From Lachnospiraceae bacterium (GTDB lineage: Bacteria > Bacillota > Clostridia > Lachnospirales > Lachnospiraceae), in assembly GCA_015057525.1 (NCBI GenBank), contig SVEE01000001.1, forward strand, positions 186,001-250,000: a DNA stretch of 64,000 nt, in the 5' to 3' direction. The notes under the pieces were generated by a model. The model searched no databases and had not been told where the DNA came from. It saw only the letters and a program-made list of their open reading frames with translations. Positions within the stretch are counted from its first letter, which is position 1, and the number at the start of each line of letters is the position of its first letter. Shown in pieces: positions 30,011 to 40,059 of this stretch. The position numbers and the translations under genes were made by a program.

Positions 30011-30691
30011 ATGGGCAAGATAACAGAAAGATTATACAACGGAATAGTAAAAGAAAACCCAACATTTGTTCAAATGCTTGGTATGTGTCCAACACTTGCA
30101 GTTACTACATCAGCTATTAACGGTGCAGGTATGGGTATTGCAACAACAGTTATTCTTACAATGAGCAACCTGGTTATAGCACTTCTCAGAAAGGTTATAC
30201 CGGATAAGGTAAGAATTCCTGCTTATATAGTAGTGATTGCTTCATTTGTTACAATAGTACAATTTGTTATGCAGGCATATGTACCTAGCCTGTATGCGAG
30301 TTTAGGTATATTTATACCTCTTATAGTAGTTAACTGTATTATCTTAGGTAGAGCAGAAAGTTATGCTTCTAAGAATCCGGTTATTCCATCGATTTTCGAT
30401 GGTATCGGTATGGGACTTGGATTTACTCTTGGTCTTACAGTTATTGGTACAATAAGAGAGTTTTTAGGAAGTGGAACAATATTTAATTTCCAGATACTTC
30501 CAGAATCCTTTGAAACCATTTCAATATTTGTTTTTGCACCGGGAGCATTCCTTGTACTTGCATTTATAATTGCATTTATCAATAAGATGAATATTAACAA
30601 GGCTAAGAAGACTGGTGCTAAGGCAGAGCTTTGTAAGCTTGCAGACTGTGCTAATTGCCAAAACAAAGCTTGTGCAGGAAGGGAGGAGTAA
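30011..30691 (+). CDS. rnfE: Rnf complex subunit E
   Basis: 226 aa, about six membrane helices, opening with NPTFVQMLGMCPTLAVTTSA, the RnfE/RnfA-type core containing a cysteine that helps bind the membrane-embedded cluster. A cysteine-containing tail (CKLADCANCQNKAC) at the C-terminus is an extra feature. It is 3 bp before rnfA. Confidence 0.93.
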   Translation: MGKITERLYNGIVKENPTFVQMLGMCPTLAVTTSAINGAGMGIATTVILTMSNLVIALLRKVIPDKVRIPAYIVVIASFVTIVQFVMQAYVPSLYASLGIFIPLIVVNCIILGRAESYASKNPVIPSIFDGIGMGLGFTLGLTVIGTIREFLGSGTIFNFQILPESFETISIFVFAPGAFLVLAFIIAFINKMNINKAKKTGAKAELCKLADCANCQNKACAGREE

Positions 30692-30694
30692 TTC

Positions 30695-31270
30695 ATGAAT
30701 TTGATACTTTTAGCTATATCAGCGGCATTTGTTAATAATGTTGTTTTAAGCCAGTTCATGGGTATTTGTCCATTCCTTGGTGTATCTAAGAAGATTAATA
30801 CGGCAGCAGGTATGGGTGGAGCGGTTATATTCGTTATAACTATTGCCTCTCTTGTTACAAGTCTTATATACAAATTTGTGCTTGTTCCACTTGATCTTTC
30901 TTACATGAATACAATAGTGTTTATTCTTGTAATTGCTGCACTTGTACAGTTTGTAGAAATGTTCCTTAAGAAGGCAGTACCTGCTCTTTATCAGGCACTT
31001 GGAGTATTCCTTCCACTTATTACAACAAACTGCGCTGTTTTAGGTGTTGCACTTACAAATGTACAGAAAGAATATAATATTCTTGAGTCTGTTGTTAACG
31101 GATTATTTACTGCAGTTGGTTTTGCAGTTGCAATTATAATCCTTGCAGGAATCAGAGAAAAGATTGACAAAAATGATGTTCCAGAAAGCTTTAAGGGAGC
31201 TCCTATAGTTCTTGTATCTGCAGGACTTATGGCCATAGCATTTATGGGACTTTCAGGACTTATCAAATAA
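30695..31270 (+). CDS. rnfA: Rnf complex subunit A
   Basis: 191 aa integral membrane protein paralogous to RnfE: NNVVLSQFMGICPFLGVSKK near the start and LPLITTNCAVLGVAL in the middle hold the paired cysteines that sit at the RnfA/E interface. Standard length. Confidence 0.94.
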   Translation: MNLILLAISAAFVNNVVLSQFMGICPFLGVSKKINTAAGMGGAVIFVITIASLVTSLIYKFVLVPLDLSYMNTIVFILVIAALVQFVEMFLKKAVPALYQALGVFLPLITTNCAVLGVALTNVQKEYNILESVVNGLFTAVGFAVAIIILAGIREKIDKNDVPESFKGAPIVLVSAGLMAIAFMGLSGLIK

Positions 31271-31281
31271 GGAGGGAGAGT

Positions 31282-32070
31282 ATGGATATAGTATCAGTTT
31301 TAATCGCTGCTGGTGTAGTTGGTGTAGTTGGTATATTAGCCGGACTTCTCCTGGGAGTAGCTAGCGAAAAGTTTAAAGTTGAAGTTGATGAGACAGAAAT
31401 AAAGGTAAGAGAAATCTTACCTGGTAATAATTGTGGTGGATGTGGTTATCCAGGCTGTGATGGACTTGCGGCAGCAATTGCTAAAGGTGAGGCTAAAGCA
31501 AATGCCTGTCCAGTTGGTGGTGAAGAGGTTGCCAAGAAGATTGCAGAGATAGTCGGTGGAGACACAGATGCAGTTAAGCTTGTTGCACATGTGAGATGCG
31601 CAGGCAATTGTGATAAGGCTAAGGATGCATATGAATATGTAGGACCAAAGGATTGTAAGCTTGCAGCTAATGCTCCAGGTGGTGGACCAAAGGCTTGTTC
31701 CTATGGTTGTCTTGGTTTCGGAAGCTGTGTTAAGGCTTGTCAGTTTGATGCAATTACTATAGTTGAGGGAATCGCAGTTATTGATAAGGACAAATGTAAG
31801 TCTTGTGGTATGTGTGTTGCACAGTGTCCAAGAAATATAATCGAGATGGTTCCTTATGATGCAGGTGCCATTGTAGAATGTGTTTCTCATGATTTTGGTA
31901 AGGATGTTAAGGCTGTATGTCAGGCTGGATGTATAGGATGTGGAATATGTGCTAAGAATTGTCCTAAGGAGGCTATTGAAATTGTAGATAAGCTTGCTAA
32001 GGTTGATTATTCAAAGTGTACTGGCTGTGGCACTTGTAAAGAAAAGTGTCCTGTTAAGATTATAGCGTAG
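31282..32070 (+). CDS. rnfB: Rnf complex subunit B (ferredoxin-like)
   Basis: 262 aa. An N-terminal membrane anchor, then the four-Cys cluster motif (NNCGGCGYPGC...C) and two ferredoxin-type pairs (CKSCGMCVAQCP and CIGCGICAKNCP, then CTGCGTCKEKCP). It accepts electrons from reduced ferredoxin. Gene order C-D/G-E-A-B completes the complex. Confidence 0.95.
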   Translation: MDIVSVLIAAGVVGVVGILAGLLLGVASEKFKVEVDETEIKVREILPGNNCGGCGYPGCDGLAAAIAKGEAKANACPVGGEEVAKKIAEIVGGDTDAVKLVAHVRCAGNCDKAKDAYEYVGPKDCKLAANAPGGGPKACSYGCLGFGSCVKACQFDAITIVEGIAVIDKDKCKSCGMCVAQCPRNIIEMVPYDAGAIVECVSHDFGKDVKAVCQAGCIGCGICAKNCPKEAIEIVDKLAKVDYSKCTGCGTCKEKCPVKIIA

Positions 32071-32092
32071 AAGTTGAAAGGAAGAGGTAGTT

Positions 32093-32962
32093 ATGGCGAG
32101 AGATTATGTGATTGTTGCAGATTCAACAAATGATTTACCAGAAGGCTATGCAGAGTCAAGAGGTGTTAGAATTGTTCACCTGTTATATGAAATAGGTGGA
32201 GAAACATACGGCAAGGACAGTTTCCTTTCTTCTAAAGAATTCTATGCTCGAATGAGAGAAGGTCAGCCTACTAAGACGGCTGCAGTTAATATCGATGAAA
32301 TGTTAGAGTGCTTTGAAGCAATAATAAATGAGGGGAAAGATGTACTTTTTATGTGTCTTTCAGAGGGAATAAGCAGTACTAACGCAAATGCTTATGCTGC
32401 TGCTGAGGAGTTAAATGAAAAGTATCCTGATGCTAAAATTATGGTAACGAATTCCCTTTGTGCTTCAGGTGGCCAGGGATTATTCTTATATCATGCTCTT
32501 AAGAATAAAGAAAATGGCATGACTGTAGAAGAAAATTTCAATGCTCTTGAAAGTATTAAGATGAACATTGTGCAGAAGTTTACTGTTGATGATTTGAAAT
32601 ACCTTATGAGAGGTGGAAGAATCTCTAAGACATCTGCAACTATAGGAACACTTATTAATATAAAGCCTTTACTTCATGTAGACAATGAGGGTAAGCTTGC
32701 AGCAGAGGCTAAGATAAGAGGTCGTAAGAAGGCTCTTACTCAGCTTATTAAGAATATGGGAGAGGCAATGGGTTCATGGAAGGACAAGCAGGAGGTTATT
32801 GTTGTTTCTCATTCTGATGCTGAAGATATAGATTTCGCAACAGATATGATTAAGGAATTATATAACCCTAAGGAGCTTATTGTAGGCGGAATTACTCCTA
32901 CAATAGGTGCTCACACTGGCCCAGGTACAATAGCAATATTCTTTATGGGTGACGTTAGATAG
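32093..32962 (+). CDS. DegV-family fatty-acid-binding protein
   Basis: 289 aa. DegV fold: the opening VIVADSTNDLPEGYAE, EFYARMREGQPTKTAAVN (lipid-binding Ser/Thr region) and LMRGGRISKTSATIGTLINIKPLL are typical. DegV proteins bind fatty acids and in some species supply exogenous fatty acid to the FakA kinase. 22 bp after rnfB, so possibly co-transcribed. Confidence 0.9.
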   Translation: MARDYVIVADSTNDLPEGYAESRGVRIVHLLYEIGGETYGKDSFLSSKEFYARMREGQPTKTAAVNIDEMLECFEAIINEGKDVLFMCLSEGISSTNANAYAAAEELNEKYPDAKIMVTNSLCASGGQGLFLYHALKNKENGMTVEENFNALESIKMNIVQKFTVDDLKYLMRGGRISKTSATIGTLINIKPLLHVDNEGKLAAEAKIRGRKKALTQLIKNMGEAMGSWKDKQEVIVVSHSDAEDIDFATDMIKELYNPKELIVGGITPTIGAHTGPGTIAIFFMGDVR

Positions 32963-33001
32963 TAAGGGTGAATATACTAATAAAAAACAGGTTAAACCTA
33001 T

Positions 33002-33268
33002 ATGCGTTTTCTGGAATTAAAGCAAAAAGAAGTTATTAATTGTAAGGATTGCAGAAGATTAGGATATGTGGCAGATTTGGAGATAGACCCTGTTTCAGGG
33101 TGTATCAAAGCCATAATAGTTCCAGGTCAGGGTAAATTTTTTACATGCTTTGGGGCTACAACGGAATATTATATTAAATTTTGTAACATAGTTCGTATAG
33201 GACCTGATATAATATTAGTTGATATTGATGCTTGTGATATAAGAAAGATATGCGATGTATGTGATTAA
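33002..33268 (+). CDS. ylmC: YlmC/YmxH PRC-barrel protein
   Basis: 88 aa. Small PRC-barrel protein (VINCKDCRRLGYVADLEID, then GCIKAIIVPG) of the YlmC/YmxH family of sporulating and related Firmicutes; role unknown. It precedes nrdR, a conserved neighbourhood in clostridia as far as I recall. Ribosome binding site is weak. Confidence 0.8.
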   Translation: MRFLELKQKEVINCKDCRRLGYVADLEIDPVSGCIKAIIVPGQGKFFTCFGATTEYYIKFCNIVRIGPDIILVDIDACDIRKICDVCD

Positions 33269-33289
33269 TGAATAAAGGAGAATTAACTT

Positions 33290-33745
33290 ATGAAGTGTCC
33301 GTTTTGTGGAGATGACAATACTAGAGTAATCGATTCAAGACCAGCTGATGATAATGAGGCTATTAGAAGAAGAAGACAGTGTGATGAGTGTGGAAAGCGT
33401 TTTACTACCTATGAGAAGGTTGAGACTATTCCTCTCATTGTTATTAAAAAAGATAAGAACAGAGAAACCTATGACCGCTCTAAGATTGAGTCAGGTGTTG
33501 TACGTTCATGTCATAAGAGACCTGTTTCGGCAGAGCGCATTGCTGCTTGTATAGACCAGATTGAAAACAAGATTTTTAATTTAGAGGTTAAGGAAATCGA
33601 GAGTACTAAAATCGGAGAAATCGTTATGGACGAAATCAAGGATTTGGATCAGGTTGCATATGTAAGATTTGCTTCTGTATATAGAGAATTCAAGGATGTT
33701 AATACATTTATGAGTGAGCTTAAGAAGCTTCTCGATAACAAATAA
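33290..33745 (+). CDS. nrdR: Transcriptional repressor NrdR
   Basis: 151 aa, standard. An N-terminal zinc ribbon (MKCPFCGDDNTRVIDSR, then CDECGKRFTTYE) and an ATP-cone domain (LIVIKKDKNRETYDRSKI). It represses ribonucleotide reductase genes when dATP/ATP ratio signals nucleotide sufficiency. Confidence 0.96.
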   Translation: MKCPFCGDDNTRVIDSRPADDNEAIRRRRQCDECGKRFTTYEKVETIPLIVIKKDKNRETYDRSKIESGVVRSCHKRPVSAERIAACIDQIENKIFNLEVKEIESTKIGEIVMDEIKDLDQVAYVRFASVYREFKDVNTFMSELKKLLDNK

Positions 33746-33758
33746 TCAGGAGATATGT

Positions 33759-34379
33759 ATGTTAGATAGCTACATAAAGCTGGTTAAGGGTGGTCAGGAT
33801 GAGATAGTCGAAAAGAAATCTCGTTTTATTGGTCAGGTTATGCCTGTTTCCAGCGAAGAAGAAGCTTATGCATTTATAGAAAGCATAAAGAAAAAGCATT
33901 ATGATGCAAGACATAATTGTTTTGCCTTTTCCATAGGAGAAGAGATGCCTTTGCTAAGATTTTCTGATGATGGTGAGCCACAGGGAACTGCAGGTAAGCC
34001 TATATTGGAGGTCATAACTAATTCAGGCATCCATAATATTTGTATTGTTGTAACAAGATATTTTGGTGGAACACTTCTTGGAACAGGTGGTTTGGTTAGG
34101 GCTTATACGGACGCCAGCAAGGCTGCATTAGAAGTGTGCGAAACTAAGCTTATGCAACGTATTTACCCAGTTGATATAAAGACTAACTACACTGATATGG
34201 GTAAAATACAGTATATTCTCAATACCAATGAAATAAGGATACTGGATACCATATTTGCTGAGGATGTGCTTTTTGTAACGGAAATTCCTGTGAATGACAA
34301 GGATAGAATTGTCAGTGAAATAACAGAGGCCACAGGAGCCAGAGCTGAGATAACAGTAAAGGACGAAATATTTGGATAA
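33759..34379 (+). CDS. yigZ: YigZ/IMPACT-family protein
   Basis: 206 aa. N-terminal UPF0029 domain with KKSRFIGQVMPV, HNCFAF, FSDDGEPQGTAGKPIL and VTRYFGGTLLGTGGLVRAY, all hallmarks of YigZ. The C-terminal DUF1949 domain is shorter and divergent. I chose ATG 33759 behind CAGGAG; the upstream ATG 33714 lies in nrdR. Function linked to translation control is inferred from eukaryotic IMPACT. Confidence 0.9.
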   Translation: MLDSYIKLVKGGQDEIVEKKSRFIGQVMPVSSEEEAYAFIESIKKKHYDARHNCFAFSIGEEMPLLRFSDDGEPQGTAGKPILEVITNSGIHNICIVVTRYFGGTLLGTGGLVRAYTDASKAALEVCETKLMQRIYPVDIKTNYTDMGKIQYILNTNEIRILDTIFAEDVLFVTEIPVNDKDRIVSEITEATGARAEITVKDEIFG

Positions 34380-34395
34380 TATTTCGTCCTTTTTA
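34358..34395. terminator. Terminator between yigZ and the ABC-2 genes
   Basis: AAAGGACGAAATAT pairs with ATATTTCGTCCTTT plus T-run; convergent genes on both sides make it bidirectional. Confidence 0.88.
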
Positions 34396-35337
34396 TATGA
34401 TACTTGATGCAAAGCTACAAATGACGGTAAGTAGTAATATAATTGGAATAAGAGTTGTCAGATGACGACTCTTTTTTATTACAAGACTGATTAAGATTGT
34501 AATCAGGAAGATGGCAAGTGCATAGGCTGCAAATAGCAGTATAAGGCTTGTTTTGCCTGTTGCAATCAATGATGAGATAGTCCCTACAATAAGTATAGGG
34601 AGTATTGCTGTAATTACAGATATAGTTTTAATTCCAAGTTTTGCTCTGTTACCAAGAGGCGTATAAATTCCTTTTTCCAAATCCTCGTAGTAGACAAGTA
34701 ATCCCATAAGCCCACTTGCAAGTATAAGGATAACAGAAAGCTCAAATACAGGTAGATTGATTTTGTACTGGTAGGTTTTAGTGTCAAGCTTGCCATTAGA
34801 TACATCGGACACAGTAAATATTTCATCGCTATTCATATAGTAATCCATACCCTCTGTGAGTTCTTGGTTATATTCTGGGGTATTAACAGCTGACTCAAGT
34901 ATTTTTGGAGAGCACACCTGAAGAATATTACTGTATAATGTTTCGCTTATTGCTGTGGCAAGTGCAGAGCTTGGGATGACATATTGAATCATCTGTGTAT
35001 CTTTTTGTCCTAAAATATATGCATCAAAGAAACCCTCTGGAATATAAAAACCACATTCTGCCTTCTGGCTTTTGACCTCGTAGATAAGGTCTTTCTCGGA
35101 ATTTGCTTCGTAGAAGGTGTATAAGGAGTTTTTCTCATATAGGGTAGAGAGTACCTGTTCATAATATCCAGATGTATCCTGACAATATAGAGCTACTTTT
35201 ATGTCTGCAGTCTGATTTTTGGTTGGGAGTGACACATAAACTAAGGTCATAAGAATAAGAGCTGCCAGCATTAGCACATATATTTTCTTAGTAAATATTC
35301 TTTTTGTAAAAATAACAAATCTGTTAAGTGTTTGCAT
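34393..35337 (-). CDS. ABC-2 type transporter permease
   Basis: 314 aa. One N-terminal helix (VLMLAALILMTLVYVSL), a large extracytoplasmic region (about 35-185) and five C-terminal helices: the ABC-2 permease layout. It is downstream of a second similar permease and an ATPase on the same strand, forming a three-gene exporter. Substrate unknown. Confidence 0.75.
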   Translation of the reverse strand: MQTLNRFVIFTKRIFTKKIYVLMLAALILMTLVYVSLPTKNQTADIKVALYCQDTSGYYEQVLSTLYEKNSLYTFYEANSEKDLIYEVKSQKAECGFYIPEGFFDAYILGQKDTQMIQYVIPSSALATAISETLYSNILQVCSPKILESAVNTPEYNQELTEGMDYYMNSDEIFTVSDVSNGKLDTKTYQYKINLPVFELSVILILASGLMGLLVYYEDLEKGIYTPLGNRAKLGIKTISVITAILPILIVGTISSLIATGKTSLILLFAAYALAIFLITILISLVIKKSRHLTTLIPIILLLTVICSFASSII

Positions 35338-35355
35338 AGATTCTCCTAATCTTAT

Positions 35356-36471
35356 TTAAAATAGTCCCTTGGCAAGTGTAGAGATTAAATACTCACCAGG
35401 TAAATAATTAGACACCTGTTGTATTATTTGAGGTAAAAAGGAACGAGGTAACAGACCTCCTCCAATATATGCAATTGTTATAACTACGCATAATAAAACA
35501 ATGTTAGCAGTAAATAAATTTTTAGAAAGCGAAGCTATTAATGCAATTATTAAAGACATAATGCATAGGGCAGGTATAACTGTTATAAAACCTGCGGGAT
35601 TAAAGTGCCTAGTATAAATTGATATACCAATATGGCATGGAATATAAGCTATATATAAAGCAATTAAAGTAGTGAAAAAATTGCATAGATATATGTGTAA
35701 AGTGTTTATTTTACGAACGTTTAATTGCAACATAACACCGTTGCCATATTCTTTGATAATAGGCATAAATACAACTGCAACAAAAAACAGAGTAATCATT
35801 AAGGCAGAAGCCAGGTAGTGTTCTAAAAGAGTATAATTACCTTCGTTAGTTGCGCTAATTGTTTGTGTGTAGTTGTCTTTTTTTAATGCTCTATTTAAGA
35901 ATGTTGCATTAACCTTATCTTGAATTTCTTTTACTTCTTCTGATGAAAGTTCATGGTTTCTAGCAGTGTCTATTGCACTATACACAGCCGCCTGTGCAAC
36001 TCCAAGATATCTTCCGTATGAGAGAAATAATTCATTAATTACGTGTGCAGAGGCAGAAGAGTTTTCTCTAATTATGATTTCTATGGCAGGGTTAGTACCG
36101 TTCATAATTCCAGAGAAAAATAATTCAGGAATTATAACAAAATAATCTGCGTTACCAGATTCAACCATATTTTTTCCTTCGTCGATTGTATTCACCTGAA
36201 CTAAATTGGCTGTGTTTTGAACACTATCAATATTTTCGAAGAAGTTTAGACCTACAAGATTATAAGTCATGTCTTCGTCGTTGGGGAGATAGTAAGCCAA
36301 GGTTATTTTGGTCATGTTCTTCTCTTTGTATAAGTTTGATGAAATGAGCTTTCCGGCTATTCCACAGGATAAAAGAAGAACAAGAACAGAAATAAACAGG
36401 GGAATAATATATGATTTTAAGCGCTTGAGATTGGTTGTAATCAATCTGCAAAATAGGCTTGTTAGATTCAT
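35356..36471 (-). CDS. ABC-2 type transporter permease
   Basis: 371 aa with the same layout: N-terminal helix (FISVLVLLLSCGIAG), extracytoplasmic domain, then C-terminal helices (ASALMITLFFVAVVFMPII and following). It resembles multidrug-type ABC-2 permeases. 18 bp separate it from the next permease; 2 bp from the ATPase stop. Confidence 0.8.
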   Translation of the reverse strand: MNLTSLFCRLITTNLKRLKSYIIPLFISVLVLLLSCGIAGKLISSNLYKEKNMTKITLAYYLPNDEDMTYNLVGLNFFENIDSVQNTANLVQVNTIDEGKNMVESGNADYFVIIPELFFSGIMNGTNPAIEIIIRENSSASAHVINELFLSYGRYLGVAQAAVYSAIDTARNHELSSEEVKEIQDKVNATFLNRALKKDNYTQTISATNEGNYTLLEHYLASALMITLFFVAVVFMPIIKEYGNGVMLQLNVRKINTLHIYLCNFFTTLIALYIAYIPCHIGISIYTRHFNPAGFITVIPALCIMSLIIALIASLSKNLFTANIVLLCVVITIAYIGGGLLPRSFLPQIIQQVSNYLPGEYLISTLAKGLF

Positions 36472-36473
36472 AA

Positions 36474-37103
36474 TTAGCTCCTTAACATATCTATATAGCT
36501 GATTCCTTGTTCCGTAAGCTTCTTAGTGTCAACAAGTTTTCCGTCTTTTAAAAGATATACCTTGTTGCAGAAATCAAATATTTCCTCGTCGTGGGATGCA
36601 ACGATAATGATGCCCTTATTAGATAGGAAAAATTCCATATATGAAGCTATGTCCTGTTTGGCAGGTAAATCTAGTGCTGCAAAGGGTTCATCCATAAGTA
36701 ATATGTTTGGCTCATTGATAAGCACAGTTGCAAGGCTAAGTCTTTTTTTCATTCCGCCAGACATATTTTTGACAGGAACATCAAGGAATTCTGTGATTCC
36801 CAGCTTGTTTAGAGGTGCAGAATTTAACTTATCCAGAATTTCTTTTTTTGAAAATTTGCACCACATTTTTATATTATCTATTGGTTTTAATTCGTCAAAC
36901 AAAGGGTTATCCTGTGGAAGATATCCAATGTTAAAATCCTTGCTGTTGGCATAAAAAGTGGCGATATAGGAAAGAAGTGTAGATTTACCTACGCCGTTTG
37001 TTCCTAATATTCCAATAGCTTCCCCTTCAGCGGCACTGATGGAAATATCTTCTAAAACCTTTTTAGTTTTGTATGATTTTGAAATATGTTCCAATGTAAA
37101 CAT
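36474..37103 (-). CDS. ABC transporter ATPase
   Basis: 209 aa. Walker A GTNGVGKST, signature MSGGMKKRLS, Walker B ILLMDEPFAALD and switch His (VASHDEE). I chose the ATG at 37103 behind AAGAGGTG; the frame extends upstream but with no ribosome binding site. First gene of a three-gene minus-strand operon with two ABC-2 permeases. Confidence 0.9.
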   Translation of the reverse strand: MFTLEHISKSYKTKKVLEDISISAAEGEAIGILGTNGVGKSTLLSYIATFYANSKDFNIGYLPQDNPLFDELKPIDNIKMWCKFSKKEILDKLNSAPLNKLGITEFLDVPVKNMSGGMKKRLSLATVLINEPNILLMDEPFAALDLPAKQDIASYMEFFLSNKGIIIVASHDEEIFDFCNKVYLLKDGKLVDTKKLTEQGISYIDMLRS

Positions 37104-37297
37104 AAAGCACCTCTTTGTGTTTAAAATAATTAAATATAAGAATAACACTTTTGATATTAAAGCACAAGAAAAACAGAGGGATAATGCATATTTAAAAGTA
37201 TATGAAAAGGGATACAAAATTATGGACTTTATTTACACATTTTGATATAATTTAAGAAATATGGCTTAACTTAAGATTTAATATACGAGGTGATATC

Positions 37298-39331
37298 ATG
37301 AATGGAATGCGAATAGCAAAAAAGAATGCATTGACAATTAAGATTATGACGGTTTTAGCTATTGCTAAAATATTAATTTTCATTATTAATCATGACAAGC
37401 AGAAGAGCTTAGGGCTTTTGATAACATTGTTTGTTTTATATGCAATAGGTAATATTGTTTGGAACATAATAAGCTATCAAAGCGACCTTACAAAGTATAC
37501 ATCTATAACATTGTTTTCTGTTCTTACAACAGTTAATGTTATCATATCAGATTCTATAATTGATATTTTACCTGTATTTTTGGCTATGGGTATGTGTATC
37601 GTATATATGGATACCTTCCACATCAAGGTAACATGCGGTGTTTCAGTTGTAGGTACGTTAATTGGAACAATAATGAAGATTTCAGCTGCTGGATTTAGTG
37701 CTTCAGCTACTTGGATTGAGATCTTACTTTTAGTAATTGTATTTACAGTTGGTATTATTCTTGCTTGTAATATAACACTTGGTGAGCAGGAAAGAGATAA
37801 GCAGGAGATTGAATATCATGTTGCTTACCAGGAAGAAATTACAGCAAACATGGTTAAGGTAGTTGACAACGGTAACACACATATTGGACTTCTTCAGTCT
37901 AAGCTTGATAACTTCCAGTCGGCTACAGAGGAGGTTACAAAGTCTGTAGATGCCATTTCTCGAGGTATAACAGACACAGCTGAGAACATGGAAACTTCCA
38001 CAACTATGACACAGCAGATTCAGGATGTAATTGATAATCTTATTGATGTTAAGGATAGCACAGTTGCTTCTACTAATAAGGCTATTAAGTCAGTTAAGTC
38101 AGGTTTAGAGGTCATTGAGAGCTTGAAAAACAAGTCATATGACATCAATGTTGCCAATGAAGATGTTACAAGAGTTTCTGAGGAACTTTGCGAAAAGATT
38201 GAATCAGCTGAGCAGATTACTCAGATTATATATCAGATTTCAAGCCAGACTAATCTTCTTGCGCTTAATGCATCTATTGAGGCAGCAAGAGCAGGCGAGC
38301 AGGGTCGTGGTTTTGCGGTAGTTGCTAATGAGATTAGAAAGCTTGCAGACGATACAAGAAATTCTATTGATAATATAACAGCCCTTCTCAAGGGTGTAAC
38401 AGAACTTGCTAATCATACATCTGAGTTAGTAAGACGAAGTGTTGAGGCAGTTGCAGAACAGGCTAAGTACATTGATGCAGCAGACGGTTCATTCCAAACT
38501 ATCGCTGGTGTTGTTGATGAGTTACATGAAGATATGGAAGAGCTTGATAAAATCAGTGGTAACCTTGATGCATCCAACAACTCTATTATTGATGGTCTTG
38601 CTAATCAGCAGGCAGCCAGTGAAGAGATTGCAGCTAATGCACAGTCGTCAGCAGATCTTTGTGATTCTAACCTTGCAGAACTCAATAGCGTTATAGCAGA
38701 GCTTAATGAGATTGCTAAGATTATTGGTAGTCTTAAGGATGGTGCTGCAGAAGAGATGATGCAGTCAACCGCTGCTTCTTCACCTGAGGTTGAAGAGGAA
38801 GAAACAGAGTACGAGCCAGAAGAGGAAGCATACGAGGAAGAACCTGAGTATGAGTCAGAAGAGGAAGAGTACGAGGAAGAGCCAGAGTATGAAACCGAAG
38901 AGGAAGCATACGAAGAAGAGTCTGAGTATGAGTCTGAGGAGGAAGAGTACGAGGAAGAGCCAGAGTATGAATCAGAAGAGGAGTACGAGGAAGAGCCGGA
39001 GTATGAAGCCGAAGAGGAGTACGAGGAAGAACCAGAGTATGAAGCCGAAGAGGAAGCATACGAGGAAGAGCCAGAGTATGAAGCCGAAGAGGAAGAGTAC
39101 GAGGAAGAGCCAGAGTATGAAGCCGAAGAGGAGTATGAGAAAGAGCCAGAGTATGAAGCCGAAGAGGAAGCATACGAGGAAGAACCAGAGTATGAAGCCG
39201 AAGAGGAGTATGAGGAAGAGCCGGAGTATGAAGCCGAAGAGGAGTATGAGGAAGAGCCAGAGTATGAGTCCGAAGAGGAGTACGAAGAAGAAACAGAAGA
39301 ATCCTGGGATGAAGAATCAGAGGAAGAATAA
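37298..39331 (+). CDS. Chemotaxis receptor with Glu/Tyr repeat tail
   Basis: 677 aa. About six membrane segments (residues 10-165), a cytoplasmic signalling domain with the hairpin tip ([21 protein letters not shown]) and then, from about residue 500, roughly 175 residues made almost only of Glu, Tyr, Pro, Ala and Ser. The unit [19 protein letters not shown] recurs about 13 times with small variants. The end is [11 protein letters not shown]; the SWDEE is faintly like a C-terminal CheR/CheB-tethering peptide, but this is speculative. The repeats keep one reading frame throughout. Related to the 6-TM receptor at 19.7 kb, which lacks the tail. Confidence 0.85.
   Translation: MNGMRIAKKNALTIKIMTVLAIAKILIFIINHDKQKSLGLLITLFVLYAIGNIVWNIISYQSDLTKYTSITLFSVLTTVNVIISDSIIDILPVFLAMGMCIVYMDTFHIKVTCGVSVVGTLIGTIMKISAAGFSASATWIEILLLVIVFTVGIILACNITLGEQERDKQEIEYHVAYQEEITANMVKVVDNGNTHIGLLQSKLDNFQSATEEVTKSVDAISRGITDTAENMETSTTMTQQIQDVIDNLIDVKDSTVASTNKAIKSVKSGLEVIESLKNKSYDINVANEDVTRVSEELCEKIESAEQITQIIYQISSQTNLLALNASIEAARAGEQGRGFAVVANEIRKLADDTRNSIDNITALLKGVTELANHTSELVRRSVEAVAEQAKYIDAADGSFQTIAGVVDELHEDMEELDKISGNLDASNNSIIDGLANQQAASEEIAANAQSSADLCDSNLAELNSVIAELNEIAKIIGSLKDGAAEEMMQSTAASSPEVEEEETEYEPEEEAYEEEPEYESEEEEYEEEPEYETEEEAYEEESEYESEEEEYEEEPEYESEEEYEEEPEYEAEEEYEEEPEYEAEEEAYEEEPEYEAEEEEYEEEPEYEAEEEYEKEPEYEAEEEAYEEEPEYEAEEEYEEEPEYEAEEEYEEEPEYESEEEYEEETEESWDEESEEE
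38785..39320 (+). repeat. In-frame Glu/Tyr coding repeat
   Basis: Tandem degenerate repeats of 36-54 bp (for example GAAGAGCCAGAGTATGAA) inside the chemoreceptor gene. Unit lengths vary by whole codons, so the array expands and contracts in frame. Confidence 0.9.
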
Positions 39332-39350
39332 TTACATAATTCCTATAATA

Positions 39351-39378
39351 AAAGGCAACCTGAGGGGTTGCCTTTTTC
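39351..39378 (+). terminator. Terminator after the chemoreceptor with repeat tail
   Basis: AAAGGCAACC pairs with GGTTGCCTTT, then T-run. Confidence 0.9.
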
Positions 39379-39406
39379 CTATTTGGGAAGTTATTTTGTT
39401 GGAAGT

Positions 39407-39653
39407 GGGTCTATGTAAAATAAGTTACTTTCTAGACCCGGGTTGGTATACGGAAGCATGAATTATGTAAACTTGAATGGTGCTTTTGGGTACATAAGAA
39501 AATTCTTGCTTTCTAGACCCACAAAAAAGAAAAAAGTGGGGGCTGGAGCGTGACATTTTCCACATAGACCCAAGTGCCTACTTTTTACAAGGTAATTCAA
39601 TGTGTTTTTTATGGGGAAATGGGTTTGGGGAGTAAGTTTTTTTCTATAGACCC
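39407..39653. repeat. Dispersed TAGACCC motifs in a gene-free stretch
   Basis: The 330-base gap holds TAGACCC at 39433, 39514, 39565 and 39647, and its reverse complement at 39407. Spacings 81, 51 and 82 bp; each is preceded by TTTC or similar. No ORF of note. Meaning unknown. Confidence 0.4.
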
Positions 39654-39710
39654 ATTTGTGGGTTTATTTTGATAAAGAATACTTCAAGCTTGCTTTGCAA
39701 AAAGCTCCTT

Positions 39711-39983
39711 TTAATATTCTTCTTCAATAACTTGAAAATCCAAATAATCAAATTCTATGTGTTCAATAAAATTATCCTGTGTAAATCTTGTTCTTGCCAT
39801 TTTTATGAAGTCTTCTTTGTTAGACTGAAGCCATATAGGTTTAGCAAGATCAAATTCATAACAAATTTCATCAAGCGCTTTGTAGACCTTGTTTGTTCTT
39901 GTCATAGAATAATCTTCTATACAAGCAGTGTAGTCTTTTATTGTTTTATTCTTTTGGATTAGTTTGCCCCAAACTCTAAACAT
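39711..39983 (-). CDS. Small conserved protein of unknown function (90 aa)
   Basis: Begins MFRVWGKLIQKNKTIKDYTA; soluble, acidic, with no recognisable motif. The start has GAGGTAAT upstream on the minus strand. I believe similar short proteins occur in Lachnospiraceae, but assign no function. It is flanked by the chemoreceptor gene and repeat copy C. Confidence 0.6.
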   Translation of the reverse strand: MFRVWGKLIQKNKTIKDYTACIEDYSMTRTNKVYKALDEICYEFDLAKPIWLQSNKEDFIKMARTRFTQDNFIEHIEFDYLDFQVIEEEY

Positions 39984-40059
39984 AATTACCTCGTGTTAAT
40001 TTATAAAATATATCTGATATTATATCTGCTTAAAAATCAAATATCAATATAGGAAAATA

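Noticed and set aside
38790..39461. Basic repeat protein in an alternate plus-strand frame and an antisense counterpart at 38733-39173
   Set aside because: Both are shadows of the Glu/Tyr repeats in the chemoreceptor gene; a codon repeat is open in several frames.
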